Assembly (NCBI GenBank): GCA_903858275.1
Contig: CAIOIC010000033.1
Location: 67,994 to 131,993, forward strand
DNA length: 64,000 nucleotides
Source: an uncultured Verrucomicrobia subdivision 3 bacterium
GTDB taxonomy: Bacteria > Verrucomicrobiota > Verrucomicrobiia > Limisphaerales > UBA11358
Direction: 5' to 3'
Under the pieces are notes generated by a model that worked only from the letters and a program-made list of their open reading frames with translations, searched no databases and was not told the origin of the DNA. A program made the position numbers and the translations under genes. Positions 26,812 to 36,109 of this stretch are shown piece by piece (within the stretch, counting starts at the first letter, position 1; each line of letters begins with the position of its first letter).

Positions 26812-27576
26812 TTATTTTCCGAATAATCCGCCGATGTTCTTGCCAATTTTCGACGCCTCGCCGCTGATGGCTTTGCCGGCGGCATCTTTGGTTGCATCAA
26901 CGGCACCCTTGCCAAGTTTGGTCAGGGATTCGCCCACCGCTTTCAGTGTAGCTGTCGTTACTCGGTCCAAAACTTCTTTAACAAGAGCGGCGGGGGTAAT
27001 GCCCTCCGGGCCAGTGCCAAGATTGGAGAGGTGAATAGGCGGCAGCGGCAAGGTTGTACCATTGAACTGCACCTTGACACCAGTGATGAGAAAATCATCC
27101 ACTTCAAGTTTCTTGGCAGGCTTCTTTTCGCCGGTTTTTGCGGAGGTGTTAGCGGCCGGAGCGCTGGGTGCACCAGCGATGGCATTGACGTTGTCCATGA
27201 GTTTTTTGAGATTGTTCGCGCCCAGCGGATTGCCCTCAAAGGTGATTTCCGCATCCCGCACCTCAACGGATTTCACGACAATCTTGTCAGACAAGACCGA
27301 GAATGGCGCGACACTGACAGCCGCTTTCCCGACGCTAATGGCACTGGGTGACTTGAAGCCTTCAGGGTTGCCAATGACCAGTCCTTTCACACCGGCAGAA
27401 CCCGTCAGCATCGAGACACTGATGGAATTGACCACAAAAGTGGTTTGCGTGATTTTCGGTCCGACCGTATTCATGCCCGCCTTGATGATGTCGCCGAGGA
27501 AAAATCCGACAGCGATAACGCCCACAACCACCAGAACAACGAGGACAATAACGATGCGAATGATTATTTTTTTCAT
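26812..27576 (-). CDS. AsmA-like membrane-anchored protein
   Basis: A 254-residue protein with one N-terminal membrane anchor (IIIRIVIVLVVLVVVGVIAVGFFLG) and a periplasmic beta-rich part with GVKGLVIGNPEGFKSPSAI, SVLSDKIVVKSVEVRDAEI and NNLKKLMDNVNA. This pattern is typical of AsmA/DUF748-type proteins linked to outer-membrane lipid homeostasis. A Lys/Ala/Pro linker (about 140-160) separates a second beta part. The C-terminal 50 residues are an amphipathic Lys/Ala/Gly helix. Exact role unknown. Confidence 0.65.
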   Translation of the reverse strand: MKKIIIRIVIVLVVLVVVGVIAVGFFLGDIIKAGMNTVGPKITQTTFVVNSISVSMLTGSAGVKGLVIGNPEGFKSPSAISVGKAAVSVAPFSVLSDKIVVKSVEVRDAEITFEGNPLGANNLKKLMDNVNAIAGAPSAPAANTSAKTGEKKPAKKLEVDDFLITGVKVQFNGTTLPLPPIHLSNLGTGPEGITPAALVKEVLDRVTTATLKAVGESLTKLGKGAVDATKDAAGKAISGEASKIGKNIGGLFGK

Positions 27577-27628
27577 AGTAATAAAAAGCTGCCACCGATA
27601 TCGGGACTTGAAAAGAAAAATTGCAGCT

Positions 27629-28015
27629 TCACGCCCCTGTCAATTCCCGAACACAATCGGTCAGCTGATAAATCTGATAAGGCTTGGTCAGGAAGCGATC
27701 CGGTTTAACTGGCGCATCGGAAAAAACATGCTCATCCACCGTGCCGCTGATGAGGACGATTTTTTGCTCGGGATTCAGCCGGCGACATTCACGAATCAAA
27801 TCCATGCCCGTCATCCGGCCCATAGCATAATCGGTAATGACCAAATCCGGCCGCGCCACCGCAAACTCCTGCAGCGCCAGTTCCGGATCGCGGAAAGTCC
27901 GCACTTCATAACCTACTGCCCCCAAAATGGCCTCTGCCAAATCAAGCAGCATCGGTTCGTCATCCACCACGAACACGGTAGTTTTAATGCTGCAATTTTT
28001 TCGATCAGCTTCCAT
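27629..28015 (-). CDS. Stand-alone response-regulator receiver protein
   Basis: A 128-residue CheY-like receiver domain with no output domain: acidic pair in VFVVDDEPM, phospho-acceptor Asp in LVITDYAMG, Ser in VLISG and Lys in FLTKPYQ. The frame opens at 28102, but the ATG at 28015, behind GGGGA, begins just before the domain. No histidine kinase is adjacent, so the partner is unknown. It is divergent from the DUF4912 gene across about 150 bp. Confidence 0.88.
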   Translation of the reverse strand: MEADRKNCSIKTTVFVVDDEPMLLDLAEAILGAVGYEVRTFRDPELALQEFAVARPDLVITDYAMGRMTGMDLIRECRRLNPEQKIVLISGTVDEHVFSDAPVKPDRFLTKPYQIYQLTDCVRELTGA

Positions 28016-28168
28016 AGTCCCCAATTGGTTTCCGGGGCAAAAATAACACCTCTCAACCAGCGGCGGCAAGGTAAATTCCCACCCCGTAAAAATGCGTTGC
28101 ATTTGGCCTTTACGCCTCTAAACTTGGGCATCGGCAACAACCCCGCCGACAATCAAGGATCTGCTTCC

Positions 28169-29584
28169 ATGAAAAAAAAAACAGTTCCCGCGCCAGAACC
28201 ACAAAAGGTTGCCGCCATAAAAACGTGCCAGTTCAGCAAAACTGATGCTAAGCCAAAGTCAACGCCACTCAAAAGCAAGGCTACTGAAAAACCGGCGCGC
28301 GCGCCCCGCAAACCGCTGCTGGATTCCGCCATCGCGGCCGCCAAGAAATTTCTCGAGCCCAAACGCAGCGCCGCCAGACCTGAAACCACCGCCACCCGCA
28401 AAAAAACCATCGAGGTGCCGCCCATTCTGCTCGAAGGCGACCAGCCATCCACACAGCCAGTTAGCGGACCCGGCGAAAAATTTTCCCTCGGCGCGCAGCC
28501 GCCCGCCCAAAGTTTCTCCGGCGGCGAACTGCCTGAAAGTTACGGAACCAAAAAATTATTTCTTACCGCCCGCGACCCGCACTGGCTTTACGCACACTGG
28601 GATTTGACCCGCGAACAACAGCTAAAACTCAACTCCCAATCCACCGACGGACACCTCGTTCTCCGCATTTTTTCAGGTAAAATTGAAGGTCATCCCACCA
28701 GCGAAATCCACGTCCATCCCGAATCACGCCACTGGTTCGCCTATGTCGAGCGCGCCGGCCATTCTTACGCCACCGAGCTAGGCTACTATTCCGCACTCGG
28801 CAAATGGACGCGCGTCGCCAGTTCCAGCAGCACCGTCACGCCGCCGGAAGCCGCCTCGGCTGAAAGCAGCACGGAATTCGCCACCATCCCGTTTGAATTT
28901 CCGTTCGCCAAACTAATGCAGATTATTGAGGACGCCGTCCGTGACAATTTGCCGCTTGCGCTCGCCATCGAAGAACTGCGTCGCCACGGCCATCCCGATT
29001 TGCCGCGCTTTTCAACATCGGGCGTTTCCGCCTTTGCCCCCGCTCTGTCCACCACGCCCGGCCCGACGCGCGGCTGGACGCCCGAACAGGAACGCGCCCT
29101 CGCCAAAATCATCAACATTGATGAAACCCGCCGCGTCTGGATGGGCTCGCTCGAAATCACCGAACTCATCCGCCGCCGCCTCGCACTCGCCGGTGATACC
29201 ACCTCGCCGGTAAAAGCATTTGGCATATCCAGTCCGGGAATATCTTCCAGCCCAACCAGCCCGTTCGGCGGTGCGAGCAGGGAAAAATCAAAAGGCTTTT
29301 GGTTCAACGTCAACGCCGAGCTGATCATCTACGGTGCCACCGAACCGGGCGCCAAAGTCACGCTCGCCGGCCATGAAATCAAACTGCGCGACGACGGTAC
29401 GTTCAGCTACCGTTTCGCTCTGCCCGATGGCCAGTATGATTTGCCCGCCGTCGCCGTTTCCGCGAGCAGCGACGACGCCCGCGCGGCGGATTTGAAATTC
29501 AGCCGCTCCACGCAATACCTCGGCGATGTTGGCGCGACGCCGCAGGATCCGTCATTGCAGCCGCCGTTGCCGGAAAACCTCTGA
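28169..29584 (+). CDS. DUF4912 domain protein
   Basis: 471 residues. The first 100 are Lys/Pro/Ala-rich and disordered. DUF4912 follows (about 120-225: YGTKKLFLTARDPHWLYAHWDLT ... SEIHVHPESRHWFAYVERAGHSYATELGYY). The middle has a helix-rich linker and a WMGSLEITELIRRRLA segment. The C-terminal beta region (NVNAELIIYGATEPGAKVTLAGHEIKLRDDGTFSYRFALPDG) looks like a carboxypeptidase-regulatory or Ig-like fold. DUF4912 proteins often neighbour GH57 enzymes, as here, hinting at glucan metabolism. The longer frame from 27062 is spurious. Confidence 0.8.
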   Translation: MKKKTVPAPEPQKVAAIKTCQFSKTDAKPKSTPLKSKATEKPARAPRKPLLDSAIAAAKKFLEPKRSAARPETTATRKKTIEVPPILLEGDQPSTQPVSGPGEKFSLGAQPPAQSFSGGELPESYGTKKLFLTARDPHWLYAHWDLTREQQLKLNSQSTDGHLVLRIFSGKIEGHPTSEIHVHPESRHWFAYVERAGHSYATELGYYSALGKWTRVASSSSTVTPPEAASAESSTEFATIPFEFPFAKLMQIIEDAVRDNLPLALAIEELRRHGHPDLPRFSTSGVSAFAPALSTTPGPTRGWTPEQERALAKIINIDETRRVWMGSLEITELIRRRLALAGDTTSPVKAFGISSPGISSSPTSPFGGASREKSKGFWFNVNAELIIYGATEPGAKVTLAGHEIKLRDDGTFSYRFALPDGQYDLPAVAVSASSDDARAADLKFSRSTQYLGDVGATPQDPSLQPPLPENL

Positions 29585-29591
29585 TATTCAC

Positions 29592-29822
29592 ATGGATTCG
29601 CCTGAACGCGGAGCCTTGATGCTCATTTGGTTGATTGCCACCGCCATCATCGGCTGGACGGCGGTGGAACTGGCGTTGTATTGGCTCATCTGCGATCACA
29701 AACACGTTCCGATGAAAGCAATTCTCGTCGGCGCCAAATCCTTACCCCTGGCAATCGGCCTAGTCCTACTGATCAAATCAAAAGCCGTGGCGCAATGGAT
29801 ATCGGACAAACTCGACGAATAA
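29592..29822 (+). CDS. Small two-helix membrane protein
   Basis: 76 residues with two hydrophobic helices (LIWLIATAIIGWTAVELALYWLI and AKSLPLAIGLVLLI). No family recognised. It lies between DUF4912 and the GH57 gene with 7-9 bp spacings, so it belongs to the same operon. The ATG at 29592 is preferred over the longer frame from 29526. Confidence 0.65.
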   Translation: MDSPERGALMLIWLIATAIIGWTAVELALYWLICDHKHVPMKAILVGAKSLPLAIGLVLLIKSKAVAQWISDKLDE

Positions 29823-29831
29823 ATTCCATCG

Positions 29832-31406
29832 ATGCAAGGTTACCTTTCCATCATCCTCCATGCGCATCTGCCGTTTGTGCGCCATCCGGAGCATGAAAAA
29901 TTTCTTGAGGAAAGCTGGCTGTTTGAGGCCATCACCGAAACCTACCTGCCACTCCTGCAAATTCTCGACGGCTGGCGGCGCGACCAACTCCCCGCGCGGC
30001 TGACGCTCTCCCTTTCGCCCACGCTCTGCGCGATGTTGCTCGACCCGCTGCTACGAGAACGCTACGCCCGTCATCTCGACGGACTCGTCCAGCTCGCCGA
30101 AAAAGAAATTCACCGCACGCACTGGGATCGCAATTTCCGCAATCTCGCCGGGATGTATCATGGCCGTTTTCTCCGATCGCGGCAAACGTGGCAGGCGGCG
30201 GATGGCAATCTCGTGGCCGCCTTCAAACAATTTCAGGACGAAGGCCGACTGGAAATCATCACCACTGCCGCCACGCACGGATTCCTGCCACTGATGGCCA
30301 CCCATCCGCCGAGTGTCCGTGCACAGATCCTCACGGCACGCGACCACTACCGCAGTTGTTTCGGGCGCGATCCGATCGGCATCTGGCTGCCGGAATGCGC
30401 CTACGCCGAAGGCATTGAAACATTTTTACAGGAAGCAAACATCCGCTGGTTCGTCCTCGATTCGCACGGGGTGCTCCACGCCAATCCGCGACCACGCTAC
30501 GGCACCTTCGCGCCGATTTTCACACCCAACGGCGTCGCCGCCTTTGGCCGCGACTACGATTCCTCGCGTCAGGTCTGGAGCAAGCACGAGGGCTATCCCG
30601 GAGATCCGCGCTACCGCGATTTTTACCGCGACATCGGCTTTGACCTCGATTTCGATTACGTCCGCCCGCACCTGCCCTCGCCGGATAATCGCGGGTTCAC
30701 CGGCATGAAGTATTACCGCATCACCGGCGGCACCGGACCGAAGGAGATTTATCAACGCGACCACGCGTTGCACGCGGCCAGCACCCACGCGCAGCATTTC
30801 ATTGACGAACGCCTCGAGCAGGTCCGCCAACTGGACGACCTACTCGACCGGCCGCCGATCATCGTGGCGCCTTACGACGCGGAGCTGTTTGGGCATTGGT
30901 GGTATGAAGGGCCGGAGTTTTTGGATTTCATCACGCGCAAACTTTGTCACAACCAGAAAATTCTCTCGCTCATCACGCCGGGCGACTATCTGCAGCTCCA
31001 TCCTACGAATCAAATCGCCACGCCCAGCGCGTCCAGCTGGGGCGAGGAAGGTTTCTGGCAGGTCTGGCTCAATGAAACCAACGAATGGATTTATCCGCAT
31101 CTGCAAGTCACCCAGGAATGGATGACTGCGCTGGCGCAGATGAATCCGCAGGCGACCGGCCTAAAAGCCCGCGCCCTCCGCCAAGCCGCGCGCGAACTCT
31201 TGCTGGCACAAGCGAGCGACTGGCCGTTCATCCTTCGCGCTGGCACCAGCCCCAACTACGCCAGCCGACGCGTTAAGGATCATCTCCTGCACTTCATCGA
31301 GCTGCACAAACAGCTCACCGAAACACGCATCAACGAAAAATGGCTCACGGAACTCGAAGCCCGCAACAATTTATTCCCAGACGTAGATTGGAATTATTGG
31401 AAGTAA
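29832..31406 (+). CDS. GH57 1,4-alpha-glucan branching enzyme (DUF1957 type)
   Basis: A 524-residue cytoplasmic enzyme that makes alpha-1,6 branches in glycogen. It has the N-terminal motif HAHLPFVRHPE, the nucleophile Glu188 in IWLPECAYAEG, the acid Asp349 in APYDAELFGHWWYEG, and the C-terminal helical DUF1957 region with SSWGEEGFWQVWLNETN. All family catalytic residues are present. It is the last gene of the DUF4912 operon. Confidence 0.92.
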   Translation: MQGYLSIILHAHLPFVRHPEHEKFLEESWLFEAITETYLPLLQILDGWRRDQLPARLTLSLSPTLCAMLLDPLLRERYARHLDGLVQLAEKEIHRTHWDRNFRNLAGMYHGRFLRSRQTWQAADGNLVAAFKQFQDEGRLEIITTAATHGFLPLMATHPPSVRAQILTARDHYRSCFGRDPIGIWLPECAYAEGIETFLQEANIRWFVLDSHGVLHANPRPRYGTFAPIFTPNGVAAFGRDYDSSRQVWSKHEGYPGDPRYRDFYRDIGFDLDFDYVRPHLPSPDNRGFTGMKYYRITGGTGPKEIYQRDHALHAASTHAQHFIDERLEQVRQLDDLLDRPPIIVAPYDAELFGHWWYEGPEFLDFITRKLCHNQKILSLITPGDYLQLHPTNQIATPSASSWGEEGFWQVWLNETNEWIYPHLQVTQEWMTALAQMNPQATGLKARALRQAARELLLAQASDWPFILRAGTSPNYASRRVKDHLLHFIELHKQLTETRINEKWLTELEARNNLFPDVDWNYWK

Positions 31407-31487
31407 ATCCGGCGGAGGTTTGGCCGCCCGCGCACCCGTATTCGTTTCATTGAAATTTCACGGCATTGCTGACAGACTGCGGACGCA

Positions 31488-31898
31488 ATGCGCATTCTCG
31501 CCCTCGATCACGGAACCAAACGCATCGGCGTCGCGGTAAGCGATGAGACTAAAACCATCGCGCTACCGCTGGAATACATTCCGGCCGAACCGTTCGCTGA
31601 TTTTCTGGTGCGGCTGAAAAAAATTCTCACCGAAAAGGAAGTGGACTGCATTCTTATCGGGATGCCACGCAACATGGATGGCAGTTACGGTCCCGCCGCA
31701 CAAAAAGTGGAGGCATTTGTCGCCGTCATCAAATCCGCCATCACCGTGCCCATCAAGTTGTGGGACGAGCGCCTGACTTCCACCATGGCCAACCGCGTAA
31801 TGATCCAAGGAAATGTGCGCCGGGATAAGCGGAAAGAAAAGGTAGATGCCATGGCCGCAGCGATTCTTTTGCAAAGCTACCTGGACATGGGGCAATGA
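31488..31898 (+). CDS. ruvX: YqgF/RuvX family nuclease (16S rRNA pre-processing)
   Basis: A 136-residue RNase H-fold protein: LALDHGTKRIGVAVSD holds the first catalytic Asp, IGMPRNMDGS and WDERLTSTMANR follow, and DAMAAAILLQSYLD carries the last Asp. Family members trim the 5' end of 16S rRNA and were first proposed as Holliday-junction resolvases. The next gene starts 10 bp downstream. Confidence 0.93.
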   Translation: MRILALDHGTKRIGVAVSDETKTIALPLEYIPAEPFADFLVRLKKILTEKEVDCILIGMPRNMDGSYGPAAQKVEAFVAVIKSAITVPIKLWDERLTSTMANRVMIQGNVRRDKRKEKVDAMAAAILLQSYLDMGQ

Positions 31899-31907
31899 TT
31901 CCTGCTT

Positions 31908-32735
31908 GTGGACACGCTTAAATTCAAACTGGTCATCGCCTACGACGGTACGGCTTACCAAGGCTGGCAAGTGCAGAAGATCGGCACCGGCGTGCAGGAA
32001 AAAGTCGAGTCCGTGCTGGCGCGGTATTTTTCAAGTAAACCACGCCTGCACAGTTCCAGCCGCACGGATACCGGCGTTCACGCGCTAGGCATGGCGGCGC
32101 ATTTCGAGATTCCAAAAACGGAGTTCAAGATGCCGGTGGCGCGACTGGCGATCGCTTTGAACGCATTTCTGCCAGAGGACATCCGCGTGATGGACGCCAC
32201 CCGAGCGCGGAAAGATTTCCACGCGCGATTCCTGGCGATGGGCAAACAATATCGCTACCTGGTCTGGAATCATCACGCGATGAATCCCCTGCTCCATGGA
32301 CGGGCGTGGCACGTAGCGCGACCGCTGAATTTCACCGCGATGCGGAAGGCGGCGAAACATTTTGTCGGCAAACACGATTTCAAATCCTTTGCAGCCACGC
32401 ACAATTACGAAATGAAAAGCACGGTGCGGACGCTGACCCGTTGCGCTCTTAAGAAATCGGGCAGGAATATCACCATCACCATCGAGGGCGACGGATTCCT
32501 TTACAAGATGTGCCGGGGCATTGCCGGCACGCTGGTGCAGGTGGGTTTTGGAAAGTTTTCACCGGACGACATCAAGGTGATGCTCGCCAAAACCGACCGC
32601 CGCGCCGCCGGCATGAGCGCGCCCGCGCACGGGCTGGTGCTGTGGAAAGTTTTTTATAAACAACCAAGACGCAAAGGCACAAAGAAAAAACGAGCTTTCC
32701 CACTTCGCGTCTTTGCGTCTTTTGTTGTTCGTTAA
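31908..32735 (+). CDS. truA: tRNA pseudouridine(38-40) synthase
   Basis: 275 residues. The catalytic Asp54 lies in SSRTDTGVHAL; LVIAYDGTAYQGWQVQ and the FLYKMCRGIAGTLVQVG region complete the family signature. The start is GTG. The last 25 residues (KQPRRKGTKKKRAFPLRVFASFVVR) go beyond the family C-terminus and are encoded by an intergenic-type palindromic repeat (32661-32729), which has extended the reading frame. Confidence 0.93.
   Translation: MDTLKFKLVIAYDGTAYQGWQVQKIGTGVQEKVESVLARYFSSKPRLHSSSRTDTGVHALGMAAHFEIPKTEFKMPVARLAIALNAFLPEDIRVMDATRARKDFHARFLAMGKQYRYLVWNHHAMNPLLHGRAWHVARPLNFTAMRKAAKHFVGKHDFKSFAATHNYEMKSTVRTLTRCALKKSGRNITITIEGDGFLYKMCRGIAGTLVQVGFGKFSPDDIKVMLAKTDRRAAGMSAPAHGLVLWKVFYKQPRRKGTKKKRAFPLRVFASFVVR
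32661..32729. repeat. Imperfect palindrome extending the truA 3' end
   Basis: CAACCAAGACGCAAAGG (32661-32677) is nearly complementary to GCGTCTTTGCGTCTTTTGTTG (about 32707-32727). It belongs to the same class of purine-rich intergenic palindromes as at 3140, 15427, 19574 and 43510, but here it lies inside a coding sequence. Confidence 0.6.
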
Positions 32736-32736
32736 A

Positions 32737-33216
32737 ATGAACATCGTTTTGTTGCAACCGGAAATCCCGCCGAACACGGGCAATGTGGCTCGCTTATGCG
32801 CTGCCACGCGCACGACGCTGCACCTTATCGAGCCTTTCGGCTTCAAGCTGGACGACGCGCAACTAAAGCGCGCGGGCATGGATTACTGGCAACAGGTGAC
32901 ATGGCACCGATGGAAGAACTGGGCGGCGTTCATTGAGAAAACTCCAATGACTTCAAAGCTCTGGTTCGTGGAGTGCGATGGCCCGAAGCTTTACAGCGAA
33001 GTGAGATTTTCGGCGGAAGATTACCTTGTGTTCGGCCGCGAGACGGCGGGTTTGCCGAAACAATTGCTGGAACAGAACCGTGAGACATGGCTGCGCATCC
33101 CGATGTTCAACGCGGAATCACGTTCGCTAAACCTATCGAACTGCGCGGCGCTGGTGCTATTCGAAGCACTGCGACAGCAGGGATTTACCGGGGAAATTCC
33201 CAACCATTTGACTTAA
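32737..33216 (+). CDS. trmL: tRNA (cytidine/uridine(34)-2'-O)-methyltransferase
   Basis: A 159-residue SPOUT enzyme of TrmL type: IVLLQPEIPPNTGNVARLC at the N-terminus, LVFGRETAGLP and NLSNCAALVLFEALRQ forming the trefoil-knot SAM site. It methylates the wobble nucleotide of some tRNA-Leu. The ATG at 32737 starts one base after the truA stop codon. Its last 4 bases overlap the convergent M50 gene. Confidence 0.93.
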   Translation: MNIVLLQPEIPPNTGNVARLCAATRTTLHLIEPFGFKLDDAQLKRAGMDYWQQVTWHRWKNWAAFIEKTPMTSKLWFVECDGPKLYSEVRFSAEDYLVFGRETAGLPKQLLEQNRETWLRIPMFNAESRSLNLSNCAALVLFEALRQQGFTGEIPNHLT

Positions 33217-33854
33217 TTCACGCCAAAGATACGCGCCATTAAATCCAGCGTGCCATAAGTCACCGCGCTTAAGGCCCATCTCACCGGCGGAACTTGCAGC
33301 AAAATGATGATTATAACAAAACCGTAGCGAGCCAGATTGGCATAGGTTTCGTGGCTCATGCCAGTGACAACTCGGAGCACATGCGAGCCGTCGAGCGGAG
33401 GGACGGGAATGAGATTGAAGAAGCAAAGAATCAGACTCAACCCCGCTGCTTGCATGCAATATTCCCCCATTGGGACGGAATGAAAAATCAAGGCAGTCTT
33501 TGCCAAGCCAACCAGACCGGCCGCCAAAATTAAATTCATTCCCGGACCGGCCATCGTCACGAGAATATCGTCCCGCTTGGGCTGGTTAAGATTATGAGGG
33601 TTCACCGGAACCGGCTTTGCCCAACCGATAAGAAACCGACCCGCGCCCGGCATGAATATCATCAGCAGCGGTAGCGCCACCGTGCCGATGGGGTCAATGT
33701 GCACAATGGGATTGAGCGAGACGCGGCCCTGTAGGCGCGCGGTGTCATCGCCGCATTTCCACGCCGTCCACGCGTGGCCAAACTCGTGGAATGTCAGCAG
33801 CGCAATCAGCATCAGATACTGGATCAGTCCGTCGGCGATTTGATTGGAATCCAT
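33213..33854 (-). CDS. Site-2 protease family membrane metallopeptidase (M50)
   Basis: 213 residues with about five membrane helices. The zinc motif HEFGH lies in LTFHEFGHAW (about 23-28), and the second metal-ligand region is NLIPVPPLDGSHVL (about 149-162). Such short M50 proteins cleave membrane-bound substrates or act on unknown targets. No PDZ domain is visible. It is convergent with trmL (4-bp overlap) and divergent from fabI. Confidence 0.88.
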   Translation of the reverse strand: MDSNQIADGLIQYLMLIALLTFHEFGHAWTAWKCGDDTARLQGRVSLNPIVHIDPIGTVALPLLMIFMPGAGRFLIGWAKPVPVNPHNLNQPKRDDILVTMAGPGMNLILAAGLVGLAKTALIFHSVPMGEYCMQAAGLSLILCFFNLIPVPPLDGSHVLRVVTGMSHETYANLARYGFVIIIILLQVPPVRWALSAVTYGTLDLMARIFGVN

Positions 33855-33941
33855 GGCCGAAGGTTAAATCGTCCGGGAGCGCGAGTCGAGACTGGACGCG
33901 GCGGCATTTTTTCCAGATACTAGTAAGAGTTATTTTTATTT

Positions 33942-34712
33942 ATGCCACTACTTGAAGGAAAAACTGGGGTTGTATTCGGCGTTGCCAACAAGCGTTCCAT
34001 CGCCTGGGCCATCGCGCAGGCGTGGGCCAAGGAAGGCGCGAAGCTCGCGTTCACCTATCAGGGCGACCGCGTGAAGGAAAATGTCGAGGACCTCGCCGGC
34101 ACGTTCGGCGCCGACACGCTCATCACGCCGTGCGACGTGACGAAGGACGAGGATATCACCCGCGTGTTCAAGGAAGTCGGCGCGAAGTTTGGTAAACTGG
34201 ATTTGCTACTGCACTCCGTGGCATTCGCACCCAAAGCGGCGCTGGAAGGTCATTTCGTGGACACCAGCCGCGAAGCTTATCTGCTCGCCCACAACGTGAG
34301 CGCCTATTCGCTCGTGGCGCTGGCCCGCGAGGCCGCGCCGCTGATGCCGGATGGCGGCAGCATCATCGGTATGAGTTATTACGGCGCGGAAAAAGTCGTG
34401 CCGCACTACAACGTCATGGGCGTCGCCAAGGCTTCGCTGGAAGCCAGCACGCGCTATCTCGCCTACGATCTCGGCCCGAAGAAAATCCGCGTGAACTGCA
34501 TCAGCGCCGGCCCGGTCAACACGCTCGCCGCACGCGGCATTGCCGGCTTCAGTGAAATGCTTAAGCAATACGAACTGCGCTCGCCGCTAAAACGCAATCT
34601 CGTGCCCGAAGAACTCGGTGCCACCGGCGTATTTCTCGCCAGCGACGGCGCGGCATGCATCACCGGCCAGGTCATCTACGTGGACGGCGGTTACTGCATC
34701 ATGGGAATGTAA
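33942..34712 (+). CDS. fabI: Enoyl-[acyl-carrier-protein] reductase (NADH)
   Basis: A 256-residue SDR that does the last reduction in fatty-acid elongation. The dinucleotide motif is GVANKRSIAWAIA, and the active-site pair is Tyr156 and Lys163 with the FabI spacing of six residues. The C-terminus IYVDGGYCIMGM is typical. It is a single gene with its own terminator. Confidence 0.96.
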   Translation: MPLLEGKTGVVFGVANKRSIAWAIAQAWAKEGAKLAFTYQGDRVKENVEDLAGTFGADTLITPCDVTKDEDITRVFKEVGAKFGKLDLLLHSVAFAPKAALEGHFVDTSREAYLLAHNVSAYSLVALAREAAPLMPDGGSIIGMSYYGAEKVVPHYNVMGVAKASLEASTRYLAYDLGPKKIRVNCISAGPVNTLAARGIAGFSEMLKQYELRSPLKRNLVPEELGATGVFLASDGAACITGQVIYVDGGYCIMGM

Positions 34713-34732
34713 GCTAGCTTCTGATTTCAAAC

Positions 34733-34767
34733 AGCCGCATCCGGAACCAACTGGGTGCGGCTATTTT
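34733..34767 (+). terminator. Intrinsic terminator downstream of fabI
   Basis: A 10-bp stem (AGCCGCATCC at 34733-34742 with GGGTGCGGCT at 34753-34762, one G-T pair), then ATTTTCTT. It overlaps the last codon of the convergent rsmB gene. Confidence 0.8.
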
Positions 34768-36083
34768 CTTAGAAGTCTGGCAACGAACGCGCCATCCACG
34801 CCATCCACAAACGGCAGCAATTGGCGTTCGGTTTCCAATTCGAAATCAGAATGCGCGGCGAGAAAAGACTTCACAACTCCAGAATTTTCCTCCGGCTCCA
34901 GGCTACAAGTGCTATAAACCAAAACGCCGCCGGCTTTCAATTTCGACGCGGCCTGCCTGAGTAATTCCAACTGCGTAGCGCGCAGGCGTTCGATTTCTGT
35001 CGCCTGAATCCGCCAGCGTAAATCCACGCGGCGGCGCATGACGCCGGTGTTGGAGCACGGCGCGTCAATCAGGATGCGGTCGCAGAGTGGCACCGATTGC
35101 GGATTAATGATGGCGGGCAACGGCATCTGCACATTGGTCACGCCAAGGCGCGCACAGTTTTCGCGGACAAGGCGCAAGCGATTCGGCTCGATGTCGCCGG
35201 CGGTGATTTTGCCCTCGTTATTCATCAACTGCGCAATGAAGGTGGTCTTCCCGCCGGGCGCGGCACAGGCGTCGAGAATGTTTTCACCAACCTGCGGCGC
35301 GAGCAACACCGGCGCAAGCAGCGTGCTGGGATCCTGAAGGTAAAACCAGCCATCGCGAAAACTGCCGAGCGAATTGAGCGGCGGATGCGATTTCAGCTCA
35401 AACGCAAGATTCTCCCCAATCCAATCGCGGGTGATAAAATCGCATTCGACATTTTCTTCGCGCCACCGTTCCACTAGCTTGGCGGCATCGGTTTTCAGCG
35501 TGTTGACGCGGGCGAAAGTTTTTGGCGGCGTGTTGTTCCATTCCAGCAGTTGCCGCGTTTTTTCGTCGCCGAATTGCCGGCGCCATTTCTCCACCAGCCA
35601 TTCGGGATGCGACCAGCCGAGCGCTGGCTGGGAGGTTTTCATATCAGCGAGAATTTTCCTTATCTCGTCCGCCTCGCGCAGATAGCTGCGCAGGACGGCG
35701 TTGATGAAACCCGCTTGAGAGCCGTAACCGGAGCGCTTGGCCTGTTCAACAGTTTCATGAACAGCGGCATGCGGCGGAATGCGATCGAGCCAAAAAATCT
35801 GATAGAGGCCGAGGCGCAGGAGATTTTTCAAGGCGGGCCGCTGCTCGCGCGCCGGGTCGGTTTTGCGGGCGATGAGCCGGTCGAGCGTGGCCTGCCAGCG
35901 CACGACCCCGCAGACGAGTTCGTGACAAAGCCCGCGATCCACGGGCGAAAGACGCGCGGTGGCGAGGGCGATATCGAGAAGATTCTCGGTAAATTCGCCG
36001 CTGGTTTGGCGTTGCGAGAGAACTCTCGCCGCAATTTGTCTTGGATTTTGGTCGTTCAACAACTTTAATATAAAGAGATTCAT
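34761..36083 (-). CDS. rsmB: 16S rRNA (cytosine(967)-C5)-methyltransferase
   Basis: 440 residues: an N-terminal NusB-like RNA-binding domain (about 10-140) and a C-terminal SAM methyltransferase with DACAAPGGKTTFIAQ (SAM loop), the catalytic Cys in IDAPCSNTGVMRRR and YSTCSLEPEEN. It methylates C967 of 16S rRNA. The divergent GreA-like gene begins 26 bp away. Confidence 0.94.
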   Translation of the reverse strand: MNLFILKLLNDQNPRQIAARVLSQRQTSGEFTENLLDIALATARLSPVDRGLCHELVCGVVRWQATLDRLIARKTDPAREQRPALKNLLRLGLYQIFWLDRIPPHAAVHETVEQAKRSGYGSQAGFINAVLRSYLREADEIRKILADMKTSQPALGWSHPEWLVEKWRRQFGDEKTRQLLEWNNTPPKTFARVNTLKTDAAKLVERWREENVECDFITRDWIGENLAFELKSHPPLNSLGSFRDGWFYLQDPSTLLAPVLLAPQVGENILDACAAPGGKTTFIAQLMNNEGKITAGDIEPNRLRLVRENCARLGVTNVQMPLPAIINPQSVPLCDRILIDAPCSNTGVMRRRVDLRWRIQATEIERLRATQLELLRQAASKLKAGGVLVYSTCSLEPEENSGVVKSFLAAHSDFELETERQLLPFVDGVDGAFVARLLRK

Positions 36084-36109
36084 CTTGCGCGAAGCGAGAT
36101 AAAAAATTT

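Noticed and set aside
27062-28168. N-terminal 369 residues of a longer frame joined to DUF4912
   Set aside because: It runs antisense through the AsmA-like and receiver genes; the ATG at 28169 is the natural start.
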